The notes under the pieces: generated by a model
Databases searched by the model: none
Told to the model about the DNA's origin: nothing
The model's input: only the letters and a program-made list of their open reading frames with translations
Source: JAWLBY01 sp041687455
GTDB taxonomy: Bacteria > Pseudomonadota > Gammaproteobacteria > Xanthomonadales > Xanthomonadaceae
Direction: 5' to 3'
Assembly (NCBI GenBank): GCA_041687455.1
Contig: JAWLBY010000003.1
Location: 124,001 to 188,000 of the forward strand
Length of the DNA: 64,000 bases
Program-made: the position numbers and the translations under genes
Shown here: one piece after another, positions 24,335 to 33,012 of the stretch
How the letters are laid out: every line of letters begins with the position of its first letter
Position numbering within the stretch: position 1 is the stretch's first letter

Positions 24335-26656
24335 ATGAGTCGTCCGCAGTCGTCGCCGGGCTGGATTCGCATCGTTGGGGTGTTTCTGCTGGCATTGCTG
24401 CTGGCGGCGTTGCTGGCTGGCCTCGCCTGGCTCGCGCTCGGTGCCGGCTTCGCCGAGCTGCGCGAGTATCGGCAGCTCGAGCGCACGCCGCGCAGCCTGG
24501 TCGCGGCGGTGTTGCCGGGCGAGGTGAACCTGAGCGGCCGGGTGGTGCCGGCCGGGCCCCTGCTGCAGGCGCCGGACAGCGGCGTCGAGGTCGTCTACTA
24601 CCGCTACCACGTCGAGCGCGAAAGCCGCGACTCGGAAGGCCGGACCGAATGGCGGACGGTGCTCGATGAGTCGGAGTACGTCGATTTCATGCTGGTCGAC
24701 GACAGTGGCGAGATCCTGGTGCAACCGGGTTCGCGAGTGCGCTTCGACGTGCCGCAGCGCTCGCAGCGGCGGCACGGCGACATGCGCTACACCGAGTACA
24801 GGCTCCAGCCGGCCGACCAGGTGTTCGTGTTCGGGCACATCGACGCCCGGGGTCGCGCGCCGCGGGTCGAGTTCGAGACGCCGGGCCAGTACTGGCCGGT
24901 GATCTCGACCTACGGTGCCGAGTCGGTGCACGGCGGCATGATGCTGGCAACGCTGCTGTGGCTGTGGTTCGGCCTGTTGCTGGTCAGTGCGGCGATCTAT
25001 GCACTGCTGTGGGGGCTGCGCGTGCATGTCAGCACGGTCTATCTCGCGATCCTCAGCATCGTGATGGCGGCCGCGCTGGTCGGGCTCAGTGTGCGAGCGG
25101 CGCGCGTTGACCTGCGCGACTCGTTCGCACGGACCGCGCGCGACGTCGCGGCGGCGCAGGCGCTGATCGGCGACCGGCTCACGCGGGCGGGTCTTGACTG
25201 GCCCGGCGACTGGAACCGGTTGCGCGACCCGGAGGTCAGGCTGTCCCGGCTCGCCGCGTTCGAGCAGCGTGTCGTCGAGCACCTGCGCGACCGGATCGCG
25301 CTGCAGGTCGCCCGCACCGAGGCGGTTCGCCGGCAATGGCCGGAGCGACTGGTCGCCGGCGGCCTGGAGCTTCCCGAGCTGCCGCAGATCGCCGTCGCGC
25401 CGCAGCTCGAACACGATCCGGATCGGGAACGGGCGCGCAGCGGTCGGGCCTTGCTCGGCCATGGTGTCGCCGCCGCGCTGCTGGTCATCGCCACGCTGCT
25501 GGCCTGGTTCGGATTCCGTCGCGTGCGCCTGAAACGGACCATCGAAAACCTGCCGACCAGCCGCAGCGCCGGTGTCGCCTGTGGTCTGGCCGAACTGAAG
25601 GGGCGGGCGGAGGTCGCCGCCGGCCACGAGCCGCTGATCGGTCCGCTGTCGAGCCATGCCTGCGTCTGGTACCACTACCTGGTCGAGGAGCGGCGCGGTT
25701 CCGGCCGCAACGCGCGCTGGGTCACCGTGCAGGACACCCGCGTCGACCGGCGTTTCCGCCTGCTCGACGACGAAGGCGCGATGCCGGTCGAACCGGCCGG
25801 CGCCGAAACGATCGTGACCTGCTGCAAGCGCGAGCGGCGCGGCCGGATGCGCTACACCGAACGCTGGATCGCTCCCGGCACCGAGCTGTACGTGCTCGGC
25901 AGCGCCGAGATCGATCCCGACACCGGCGACTCGCTGCAACTGGCCCGCGGCCCGGCCGAACAGCCGTTCCTGATCAGCGATCTCGGCGAATCGGAGCTGA
26001 TGCTGCGCAAGGCGCGCTCGGCGTTCCTGCTGCTGAACCTCGGCGTCAACGCCGGCAACGGCGCGGCGCTGGCGTTGCTCGCGAGCTGGGCGGCGATGCA
26101 CGGGGCCGGCTTCCTCGCCGCCGCGCTGGTCCCGCTCGGTTTCTTCGCGGTATTCCTCGCGATCCTGATCTACAACGACCTCGTGATGCTGCGCCAGCGC
26201 GTGCGACGCGCGTGGGCGAACATCGAAGTCGCGCTGTTGAAGCGCGCCGATCTGGTGCCGCGGCTGCAGTCGGTGCTGCAGGCCTATCTGGATCACGAGC
26301 GTGGTTTGCAGCAGCAACTGGCGCTGCTGCGCCAACTGAGCGACCGGCAACAGATCGCCCCGGCCGCCGCGGCCGAGCTGATCGGTGCCGAGCAGGCCGT
26401 GCTGGGACGCTTCCAGGCCTTGCGCGAGGCACATCCGGATCTGCGCGGCAACGTGCCCGCCAGTGCGCTGATCGCCACGCTGGTGCGGCTGGAAACCGAA
26501 CTGGCCCTGATGCGCGACGGCTACAACCACTCGGTCGAGCGCTACAACACGCGCAGCCAGCAGTTTCCCGAGCTGTTGTTCGCCCGCCTGTTCCGGTTCC
26601 GGCCGGCCGAACTGCTGCGCTCGACCGGGACGCCGACGGCCGTGGCCGTGGGCTGA
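24335..26656 (+). CDS. Multi-pass membrane protein with two GIDE-type domains and a C-terminal LemA domain
   Basis: 773 residues from the ATG at 24335, with GGGGAG 6 bases upstream. The order is: membrane helix (about 10-37); first GIDE-like domain (84-170: VVYYRYHVERE, YVDFMLVDDSGEILVQP, RYTEYRLQPADQVFVFG); two membrane helices (205-256); a charged helical segment; a membrane helix (375-395); second GIDE-like domain (435-520: CVWYHYLVEERR, RRFRLLDDEGAMPVEP, RYTERWIAPGTELYVLG); two membrane helices (560-612); LemA domain (612-770: NDLVMLRQRVRRAWANIEV, RADLVPRL). GIDE is the domain of the mitochondrial ligase MUL1/GIDE. No RING finger is present. The function is unknown, probably envelope or membrane stress. 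The tandem GIDE plus LemA layout is unusual. Confidence 0.75.
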   Translation: MSRPQSSPGWIRIVGVFLLALLLAALLAGLAWLALGAGFAELREYRQLERTPRSLVAAVLPGEVNLSGRVVPAGPLLQAPDSGVEVVYYRYHVERESRDSEGRTEWRTVLDESEYVDFMLVDDSGEILVQPGSRVRFDVPQRSQRRHGDMRYTEYRLQPADQVFVFGHIDARGRAPRVEFETPGQYWPVISTYGAESVHGGMMLATLLWLWFGLLLVSAAIYALLWGLRVHVSTVYLAILSIVMAAALVGLSVRAARVDLRDSFARTARDVAAAQALIGDRLTRAGLDWPGDWNRLRDPEVRLSRLAAFEQRVVEHLRDRIALQVARTEAVRRQWPERLVAGGLELPELPQIAVAPQLEHDPDRERARSGRALLGHGVAAALLVIATLLAWFGFRRVRLKRTIENLPTSRSAGVACGLAELKGRAEVAAGHEPLIGPLSSHACVWYHYLVEERRGSGRNARWVTVQDTRVDRRFRLLDDEGAMPVEPAGAETIVTCCKRERRGRMRYTERWIAPGTELYVLGSAEIDPDTGDSLQLARGPAEQPFLISDLGESELMLRKARSAFLLLNLGVNAGNGAALALLASWAAMHGAGFLAAALVPLGFFAVFLAILIYNDLVMLRQRVRRAWANIEVALLKRADLVPRLQSVLQAYLDHERGLQQQLALLRQLSDRQQIAPAAAAELIGAEQAVLGRFQALREAHPDLRGNVPASALIATLVRLETELALMRDGYNHSVERYNTRSQQFPELLFARLFRFRPAELLRSTGTPTAVAVG

Positions 26657-26790
26657 GCGTCTTTGCGCCGCGAACGGTGCGATCTGCGAGCGGCGCTCTT
26701 GCATCTGCGCTGCAATTGAACTTCGATAGGCGGCGGGGGCGGGCGGCATCGGATTCGCGGTCGCGGATCGGCTGTCCGGAGGAGCATCGA

Positions 26791-28731
26791 GTGGCGATGG
26801 GAACGAGCGAGCGAGCGGCCGATGCCGGCCTGCTGCATCGGAACCGGCGCGTGCGCCTGCGGCGCGGCGATGGTGCCGTCCGCCCGGCACGTCTCGGCTG
26901 GTTGCTGGCGTGGGTCGCTACGCTCGCGTTCGCGGCCACGCCCGAACAGGCCGAGCAACTGCTGATCCACACACCGAAGCCGGCGCTGGAGATGGCGCAG
27001 CAGCAGTTGGCGTCGCTGCCGCCGGACCACGCCGATCGCCCGCGCTGGCATGCGATCGCATCGGAGGCCGGCTACGCGCTGGCCTTGCCCGAGGTCGCCG
27101 CCGGCGAGGCCGAACAGGGCCTGGCCAGCCCGCTGCTGTCGGCCGAACTGCAGCAGCGGCTGTCGATCGCCCGCGCGCAGGGGCTCGATATTTCCGGTCG
27201 TGCCGAGCACAGCATCGAGCTGCTGATGACGGTGGTCGCAACGCTCGAGCAGGGCGAGTTCGACCCGCAGTTCCTGGTCGATGCGCTGACCGCGCGTGCG
27301 TCGGCCTACTATTCGATCAGCAATTACCGCGCCGCACTGGCCGACCTGCTGCGGGTCTATCCGATCGCGCCGGAGCAGGGGCCACGCACGATCCGCGCCG
27401 ATGTCGCGACCGCGCTCGGCAACGTCTACGCCGCAATCGAAGACTACCCGCACGCCGAGCAGTTCTACCTCGAGGCGATCGAGCATGCGCTGCAGCAGCA
27501 GAGCTGGGTCCGCGCCAGCATCGCCGAGTACAGCCTGGCCGCGGTGTACCGGCGCGCCAGACAGTGGGAAAAGGCCGCCGACTATTTCGAGCGTGCACGC
27601 CAGCACAGCGCGGCGGCCGACGACGTGCAGGGTGTCGCCTACGCCGAGTTCGGCCTCGCCCAGGTCGCACTCGAACTGCGCGATCTGGACCGCTCCGAGC
27701 GGATGTACCGGCAATCCCTGCCGGTGTTCGAGGCCGCCGGCGACCTGTTGCCGCAGGCCAATGTCTACCACGGGCTCGCGCGCATCGCGTTCGAGCGCGG
27801 CGCGTTCCGCGACGCGGTCGTGCATTCGGGCGAGGCGCTGCGACTGATGGAGCAGGTCGTCGATCTCGACTTCAACCACAAGCTGCTGGCGCTGCGTGCC
27901 GATGCGCAGTTCGCGCTCGGCGACTACCGGGCCGCGTTCGACAGCCTGCGGCGGTCGGCGGAGATCAAGCAGGCCTGGCTCGAGGCGCGCAACAACGAGT
28001 CGTTGTCGGAGATGCGCGTGCGGTTCGACACCGAGCGGCAGCGGCAGCAGAACATCCTGCTGCTGAAGGAGAACCAGCTCAACGCGGCCAAGCTCGCCGA
28101 ACAGACCCAGACCACCCGGCTGTACATAGTCTCGATGGTGGCGTTGTCGCTGCTGCTCGGCTTCTTGGTCCTGCTCGCGGTGCGCAGCAAGCAGGTGCGG
28201 CGTCGTCTGGCGGTGCAGGCGCTGACCGACGAGCTGACCGGCGTCGCCAATCGTCGCAAGGTGATGGCCACGCTGGCGGCGGAGTTCGAGCGCGCGCGGC
28301 GCTACCGGACGACGCTGTCGATCGCGATGCTCGACCTCGATCACTTCAAGCAGGTCAACGACCGCTTCGGTCATGCCGCTGGCGACCAGGTGCTGCGCGC
28401 GTTCGCGTCGATGGCGGCGGGCAGCCTGCGCAAGACCGACTGCTTCGGCCGGATCGGTGGGGAGGAGTTCCTGGCCATCCTGCCGCATACCGACGGATCG
28501 GTGGCGGTGCAGGTGATGGAACGGATGCGCCGGGCAACCGGCGCGTTGGTCTGTCCGCGACTCGAAGGTTCGTTCCAGCCGAGTGTCAGCATCGGTGTCG
28601 CGGTGCTGGACGATCTCGACAGCGACATCGACGTGCTGCTCAAGCGTGCCGACGATGCCGTGTACCGGGCCAAGCAGGGCGGGCGCAATCGCGTCGTCGC
28701 GGCGGAGGAAGCTGGCAGCACGGTGCTGTGA
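26791..28731 (+). CDS. TPR-containing membrane diguanylate cyclase
   Basis: 646 residues from the GTG at 26791, which follows GGAGGAG (26778-26784) at 6 bases; an ATG two codons later is the alternative. An N-terminal signal/anchor (LGWLLAWVATLAFAA) is followed by a periplasmic region with about five TPR-like helical repeats (residues 190-400; for example VATALGNVYAAIEDYPHAEQ and SIAEYSLAAVYRRARQWEKA). Then come a short coiled coil, one membrane helix (about 444-465: LYIVSMVALSLLLGFLVLLA) and a cytoplasmic GGDEF domain. The active-site loop reads GGEEF (about residue 555), which is competent in known cyclases. The substrate-binding FKQVND and FGHAAGDQVL are intact. It makes cyclic-di-GMP in response to a periplasmic signal, by inference. 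Confidence 0.88.
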   Translation: MAMGTSERAADAGLLHRNRRVRLRRGDGAVRPARLGWLLAWVATLAFAATPEQAEQLLIHTPKPALEMAQQQLASLPPDHADRPRWHAIASEAGYALALPEVAAGEAEQGLASPLLSAELQQRLSIARAQGLDISGRAEHSIELLMTVVATLEQGEFDPQFLVDALTARASAYYSISNYRAALADLLRVYPIAPEQGPRTIRADVATALGNVYAAIEDYPHAEQFYLEAIEHALQQQSWVRASIAEYSLAAVYRRARQWEKAADYFERARQHSAAADDVQGVAYAEFGLAQVALELRDLDRSERMYRQSLPVFEAAGDLLPQANVYHGLARIAFERGAFRDAVVHSGEALRLMEQVVDLDFNHKLLALRADAQFALGDYRAAFDSLRRSAEIKQAWLEARNNESLSEMRVRFDTERQRQQNILLLKENQLNAAKLAEQTQTTRLYIVSMVALSLLLGFLVLLAVRSKQVRRRLAVQALTDELTGVANRRKVMATLAAEFERARRYRTTLSIAMLDLDHFKQVNDRFGHAAGDQVLRAFASMAAGSLRKTDCFGRIGGEEFLAILPHTDGSVAVQVMERMRRATGALVCPRLEGSFQPSVSIGVAVLDDLDSDIDVLLKRADDAVYRAKQGGRNRVVAAEEAGSTVL

Positions 28732-28768
28732 GCGTCGCTGCTCGACGCCGCCGCAAAGAGCCATCAGG

Positions 28769-29074
28769 TCAGCGCTGATGCATCTCGCGGGCGCCGACCA
28801 GACGGGTCGCCATCGGCCGCTCGCTGGCGTTCCAGCGCAACTGCATTCGGGTTTCCTGGCGGGCGCGCAGATCCTCCAGCGGTACGCCGCGGTCGACCGA
28901 TTCGATGTCGTGCGCCCGCATCGCGAAACCGGCCACGACGGCCGCTGCAAACAGCGCAGCCGCAGCCACCGCGATGCTGGCGAGCGGCACCGTGACCGGC
29001 CGTTCGGCGCGCAGCAGCAGCGACGCGGCCTGCTTGCGGGCCTCGTGCAGGTGGTCCTCGACGTGCAGTCTCAT
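28769..29074 (-). CDS. Small single-pass membrane protein, uncharacterised
   Basis: 101 residues from the ATG at 29074, with GGAG upstream. It has a charged N-terminal helix (VEDHLHEARKQAASLLLRAE), one membrane segment at about residues 30-52 (IAVAAAALFAAAVVAGFAM) and a polar C-terminal tail with LRARQETRMQLRWNASER. It is convergent with the diguanylate cyclase gene, 37 bp apart. I recognise no family; the layout is that of a small inner-membrane protein. Confidence 0.55.
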   Translation of the reverse strand: MRLHVEDHLHEARKQAASLLLRAERPVTVPLASIAVAAAALFAAAVVAGFAMRAHDIESVDRGVPLEDLRARQETRMQLRWNASERPMATRLVGAREMHQR

Positions 29075-29309
29075 GGCAACGGCTCCGTCTGCTGACGTGT
29101 TGCGAGTCTGCGCGCTGGCAAGCAGTCGCAGCCATACCACGCTTGAACGTGCCGGACAGCGGCTCAGGCCGTTCACCTGGCATTCGTTTTCTGGCCGCCG
29201 ACCGGCCTTCCGGCACGGCGTTCACATATTCCGGAGACAATGGCTGCCGGCGCCGTGATCATCGCCCGTGTTTGCAACGATCGCCGGTGCCTGCCACGGA
29301 GGTTGCCCG

Positions 29310-30080
29310 ATGATTCGCTGCTGGAAATGGCTGGTTCCGGTGCTGCTGCTGGTCGGATGCGCCAGCGGAGGCGATCCGCGGCAGCCGATTCCGACCCGGC
29401 TCGACCCGGCACCGCTCGCCGACCGGCCGGCGCCGCTGGTGGTCGTGCTGCCGGGGCGGTACGACGATCTCGGCACGCTGGCGGCCAGCGGCATCGTATC
29501 GGCGATCCGCCAAGGCTGGCCGGATGCCGACGTGCTGCTGACTGGCGTGGGCATGGCCTGGTACCGCGACGGTGTGCTGGTCGAGCGCCTGCATCGCGAG
29601 ATCATCGAGCCGGCCCGTCATCGTGGCGTCGGATCCATCTGGCTGGTCGGTGCGTCGATCGGCGGGACGGGCGCGTTGCTGTATGAGCGCGCGCATCCGG
29701 GCGAGGTCGACGGCATCGTTCTGTTGGGGCCGTACCTCGGCGAGCGCAGGGCCGTCGAACAGATTCTCGATGCCGGCGGGTTGGCGGCGTGGCAGCCGGG
29801 TCCGCCGCGGTCGCTGACGGCAACGACATTCCGGCGCGAGCTGTGGCGGTCACTGAAGGAACTGCTCGATGACCCGCAGCGGGCCGAGCGGCTGTGGCTG
29901 GTCTATGGCGAACAGGATCGTTACGACTATGCGCTGCCGGCGATAGCGCCGGTGCTGCGGCCCGAGCAGACCGTGCGGCTACCGGGCGGCCACGCCTGGT
30001 CGGTGTGGACGCCTGCCGCGGCCGAGGTGTTCGAGAGGATTGCCGGCCCCGGGCGCCGCGTGGCGGCCGGGCTCAGATGA
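29310..30080 (+). CDS. Alpha/beta-hydrolase-fold lipoprotein
   Basis: 256 residues from the ATG at 29310; GGAGG (29298-29302) is 7 bases upstream. The signal peptide ends in lipobox LLLVGC (Cys about residue 16). The mature part has the hydrolase-fold pattern: strand APLVVVLPGRYDD, nucleophile elbow GASIGG (serine in the GxSxG position), strand VDGIVLLGPYLG, then LWLVYGEQDRYD supplying an acid, and LPGGHAWSVWTP supplying the histidine. The Ser-Asp-His triad can therefore be assembled from visible motifs. It is probably a periplasmic esterase or a related hydrolase anchored to a membrane; the substrate is unknown. Confidence 0.75.
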   Translation: MIRCWKWLVPVLLLVGCASGGDPRQPIPTRLDPAPLADRPAPLVVVLPGRYDDLGTLAASGIVSAIRQGWPDADVLLTGVGMAWYRDGVLVERLHREIIEPARHRGVGSIWLVGASIGGTGALLYERAHPGEVDGIVLLGPYLGERRAVEQILDAGGLAAWQPGPPRSLTATTFRRELWRSLKELLDDPQRAERLWLVYGEQDRYDYALPAIAPVLRPEQTVRLPGGHAWSVWTPAAAEVFERIAGPGRRVAAGLR

Positions 30081-30178
30081 TCCGAGCGTCAGGGCAACTC
30101 TGTTGCCGCGAGTGTCGGCCGGGCCTCCAGCATGCGGACTCGTGAGGGCGGTGATTGTGGAGTCCGCCGAGACGCCGC

Positions 30179-30478
30179 TCAGACCCGCCGACACTCCGCG
30201 CGACGCAGGCTGAACGGGTTCTTCGAACTGAAGCTGCACTTCATGCCGAGCACGTCGGCAAGGCTGGCGACCTGATTCGGACGCGGTGCGTCGAGTTCGA
30301 TCTCGCGATCGAACGCCAGCGCACGCGCCAGCTCGGCTTGAACCGGGGAGACAGCGATCGCGGCCTGCATCGCCCGCGTGCGATCGTTCTTCTGTTCCTG
30401 CTCCGTGGCTGCGCTCGGCGTGTTCCCCAGCATCGACACCGCCAGCGCAAGACCGCTCAGGACCATCGAGTTCTTCAT
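30179..30478 (-). CDS. Small secreted protein with two conserved-looking cysteines
   Basis: 99 residues. The ATG at 30478 follows AGGA. A signal peptide (MVLSGLALAVSMLGNTPSAA) is followed by a short helical mature part with EQEQKNDRTRAMQAAIAVS and AELARALAFDREIELD. A C-terminal segment has two cysteines (GMKCSFSSKNPFSLRRAECR) that could form a disulfide. Probably periplasmic; no family recognised. It is convergent with the hydrolase lipoprotein and divergent from the beta-helix gene. Confidence 0.6.
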   Translation of the reverse strand: MKNSMVLSGLALAVSMLGNTPSAATEQEQKNDRTRAMQAAIAVSPVQAELARALAFDREIELDAPRPNQVASLADVLGMKCSFSSKNPFSLRRAECRRV

Positions 30479-30687
30479 GCAAGTTCCTGTCTGTTCCCCG
30501 TGCTCGCCTCGTTTGCGACGAGGTCGAGTTCAGGCTAGCGGTCAGGGGCATCCGAAGTGGCGGAATCGATCACAGAATTGCGCCGGCCTGATCCGCATTG
30601 CGACGAGCGGCAGGCTGATCGATCGCTGGCCGCTCCATGGCCGGGTCCGCTGGCCAGGCGGGCTCGGCAACCGCCCGTCCCCGATTT

Positions 30688-30736
30688 GACGTTATGCGTC
30701 AATTAATCGCCATTACGACGACGTTATCTGTCAGTT
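30688..30736. promoter_or_regulatory. Pair of 17-bp direct repeats, candidate operator, 32 bp apart
   Basis: GACGTTATGCGTCAATT (30688-30704) and GACGTTATCTGTCAGTT (30720-30736) agree at 14 of 17 positions. They start exactly 32 bp apart, about three turns of the helix, so a bound protein would sit on the same face. The first copy also contains the inverted repeat TTGACG-5-CGTCAA. This is the most AT-rich patch of the neighbourhood, in the 376-bp gap between the divergent genes 30179-30478 and 30855-32888, and it includes a TTGACG hexamer (30687-30692) that could be a -35. The regulator is unknown. Confidence 0.55.
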
Positions 30737-30801
30737 GGCTGCATGTTATCCGGTCGCGTTCGTGATGGACGCCACAATATGCTGAGTCTGTCCGTCCCCA
30801 C

Positions 30802-30844
30802 ACTCCGTCCGGCGCCGATCAGTTGGCGCCCCGAACGACGGAGT
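30802..30844 (+). promoter_or_regulatory. Leader hairpin covering the ribosome binding site of the beta-helix gene
   Basis: Just upstream of the ATG at 30855, an 8-bp outer stem (ACTCCGTC 30802-30809 with GACGGAGT 30837-30844) encloses an inner GGCGCC / GGCGCC stem (30811-30816 with 30825-30830) around an 8-base loop. The only Shine-Dalgarno-like sequence, GGAG at 30840-30843, lies in the right outer arm. It would be hidden when the hairpin forms. This suggests translational control, by temperature or a bound factor, but it is a reading of the sequence only. Confidence 0.5.
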
Positions 30845-30854
30845 ACAGACCCAG

Positions 30855-32888
30855 ATGACGAACACCGCCCGCCGCCATCGCACGGCTCGTACCGTGCTGG
30901 CTTTCGCGTCGCTGCTGACTGCCGCTGCCTTCGCCGGCTCGGCCACGGCCGCGACCTACTACGTGCGCACCGATGGTGGTGACACCACCCAGTGCACCGG
31001 CAAGGCCGACGCGGCCTATCCGGGCAGTGGCACCGGCCAGGCCTGCGCCTGGAAGCACCCGTTCAATGCGTTGCCGCCGGGCAAGAGCCCGCGCATCGCC
31101 GGTGGCGATACGCTGATCGTCGGCGCCGGCAGCTACATGATGGGCATCGGTGCCCCGGACACCGCCAGTTGCGGTTCCAGCTATTCGTACGATTGCTTCA
31201 TGGCCAAGGTCCCGAGCGGCCCATCGACCACGCAGCCGACCCGGATCCTCGGCAGGGGCCACGACGCCGGCTGCAAGGCGCCGCCGGAATTGTGGGGCAC
31301 CGAGCGCGCGTGGACGGTGTTCGATCTGCGCGGTTCCAGCAATGTCGAGATCGGTTGCTTCGACGTGACCGACCACGAAGCCTGCATCCAGGGACATACC
31401 GGCGGTGCGGCCTGCGGCAGCAGCGGAAAGTGGGCCGGCCGCGGCCTGATCGCGCAGGACTCGTCGAACGTCAAGCTGACCGACCTGAAGATCCGCGGCA
31501 TGGCCAACAAGGGCATCCACGCCGGCCGGCTGAAGGACTGGACGATGACCCGCGTGACGCTGCGCGCCAACGGCTGGGTCGGCTGGGACGGCGACATCGG
31601 TGCCGATGTCAGCTCGAACAGCGGCAACATGATCTTCCGCGAGTCGGAGATCGCCTGGAACGGCTGTGCCGAGAAATACCCGAGTACCGAAATTCACGCC
31701 TGCTGGGCGCAGAAGACCGGCGGCTACGGAGACGGCCTCGGCACCCACCGGACTGGAGGAAACTGGCTGTTCGAGGACACGCTGGTGCACCACAACACGT
31801 CCGACGGCATCGACCTGCTGTACATGGCCGATGGCGGCAGCGTGACGCTGCGCCGGGTCTGGGCCGAGGGCAATGCCGGCAACCAGATCAAGACCAACGG
31901 CCAGGCACGGATCGAGAATTCGGTCGTGGTTGGCAACTGCGGCTACTTCGACGGCAGGTTCTCGACCATGATCTCCGGCGATCATTGCCGAGCGATGGGC
32001 AACACGCTGTCGATCGGCCTGTTTGCCAACGACACCGTCGATCTGGTCAACAACACGATCAGCGGTGAGGGCGACTGCCTGCTGCTGACCGGTGGCGGCA
32101 GCGGTTCCAGGCTCAACATTTCCAACAACGTGTTCATCGGCGAGGTCGATCGCACCGGCTCGGGCGAGCGGACCTGCCTGCAGTATTCCGATGGCGGCAG
32201 CGAGGCGCTGAGCTGGAAGAAGAACCACGTCAGCGGCGTCAAGAACAACACCTGCCCAAGCGGCAGCCTGTGCGGCACGTCGCCGCAGATCGCCAATGCG
32301 TCGTACAACGGGTTCGATCCGACACCGCTGTCCGGTAGCCCGCTGATCGATGCCGCCGACGGCGCGGTCGCGCCCACGGTCGACTATCACAACTACGCCC
32401 GCAGCACGGCCGACATCGGAGCGATCGAATACGGTGCATCGGCCGGTGCCGAGCCGGAGCCGAGTCCGGAACCGACACCGGAACCGACACCGGAGCCGAC
32501 ACCGGAACCGACACCGGAACCGACACCGGAACCGACACCGGAACCGACACCGGAACCGACACCGGAGCCGACACCGGAGCCGATCAGCCAGATCGCGAGC
32601 GTGAGTTCGCTGCAGGTCAGCGCCTGGCGCAAGGGCCGCAACACGTACTATCGTGCAATCGCGGAGGTCGTCGATGACGGCGGGAAGCCGCTGTCGAACG
32701 CGATCGTCGATGGTCTCTGGACCAATGCCGGTGCCCGCGAGGCCAGCGGCGTGACCGATGGCAATGGCATCGCGTCGATCGACGGCGGTCGCCGTCGCGA
32801 CGGCGCCGCCGCGACGTTCTGTGTCACCGATGTGCGCGGAACCGACATCAGCTTCGACGGTGCCAAGGTCTGCGCGTCGAACCGGTGA
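30855..32888 (+). CDS. Secreted right-handed beta-helix protein with Pro-Glu-Pro-Thr linker
   Basis: 677 residues. The signal peptide (FASLLTAAAFAGSATAA) is followed by TYYVRTDGGDTTQCTGKAD, a start often seen in bacterial parallel beta-helix (pectate-lyase-like) proteins. Residues 60-530 hold many Cys and the beta-helix rungs (SNVKLTDLKIRGMANKGIH, DTLVHHNTSDGIDLLYM, ARIENSVVVGNCGYF, DLVNNTISGEGDCLLLTGGG). Residues 540-575 are nine exact Thr-Pro-Glu-Pro repeats. The last 100 residues form an Ig-like domain (LQVSAWRKGRNTYYRAIAEV, GVTDGNGIASIDGG). It probably binds or cleaves a polysaccharide outside the cell; catalytic residues were not identified. Transcription and translation may be controlled by the elements at 30688-30844. 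Confidence 0.75.
   Translation: MTNTARRHRTARTVLAFASLLTAAAFAGSATAATYYVRTDGGDTTQCTGKADAAYPGSGTGQACAWKHPFNALPPGKSPRIAGGDTLIVGAGSYMMGIGAPDTASCGSSYSYDCFMAKVPSGPSTTQPTRILGRGHDAGCKAPPELWGTERAWTVFDLRGSSNVEIGCFDVTDHEACIQGHTGGAACGSSGKWAGRGLIAQDSSNVKLTDLKIRGMANKGIHAGRLKDWTMTRVTLRANGWVGWDGDIGADVSSNSGNMIFRESEIAWNGCAEKYPSTEIHACWAQKTGGYGDGLGTHRTGGNWLFEDTLVHHNTSDGIDLLYMADGGSVTLRRVWAEGNAGNQIKTNGQARIENSVVVGNCGYFDGRFSTMISGDHCRAMGNTLSIGLFANDTVDLVNNTISGEGDCLLLTGGGSGSRLNISNNVFIGEVDRTGSGERTCLQYSDGGSEALSWKKNHVSGVKNNTCPSGSLCGTSPQIANASYNGFDPTPLSGSPLIDAADGAVAPTVDYHNYARSTADIGAIEYGASAGAEPEPSPEPTPEPTPEPTPEPTPEPTPEPTPEPTPEPTPEPTPEPISQIASVSSLQVSAWRKGRNTYYRAIAEVVDDGGKPLSNAIVDGLWTNAGAREASGVTDGNGIASIDGGRRRDGAAATFCVTDVRGTDISFDGAKVCASNR
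32472..32579 (+). repeat. Nine 12-bp tandem repeats encoding a Pro-Thr-Pro-Glu linker
   Basis: The unit CCGACACCGGAA (third base of the last codon A or G) is repeated nine times without interruption inside the beta-helix gene. It encodes a rigid extended spacer between the beta-helix and the Ig-like domain. Near-perfect nucleotide identity between units suggests recent expansion and likely length variation by slippage. Confidence 0.95.
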
Positions 32889-32931
32889 TTGACTGACGGA
32901 GGTCGCGGTCGCGACCGGACGTCATCGGTGC

Positions 32932-32957
32932 GAAGCCCGGGCATCTGCCCGGGCTTC
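32932..32957 (+). terminator. Hairpin terminator of the beta-helix gene
   Basis: GAAGCCCGGGCA and TGCCCGGGCTTC form a perfect 12-bp inverted repeat 43 bases after the stop codon, followed by TTCG. The T-tract is short. It lies between convergent genes and may serve both. Confidence 0.7.
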
Positions 32958-33012
32958 TTCGTGGCGCTCGATCGTGCGCGAAGTCACTTCCGGGGCGCGC
33001 CACTGCCGCCGC

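Noticed and set aside
24227..28950. Two long minus-strand open frames opposite the GIDE-LemA and TPR-GGDEF genes
   Set aside because: Both are shadows of recognised genes. Their translations consist mostly of Arg, Gln, Asp and His without structure.
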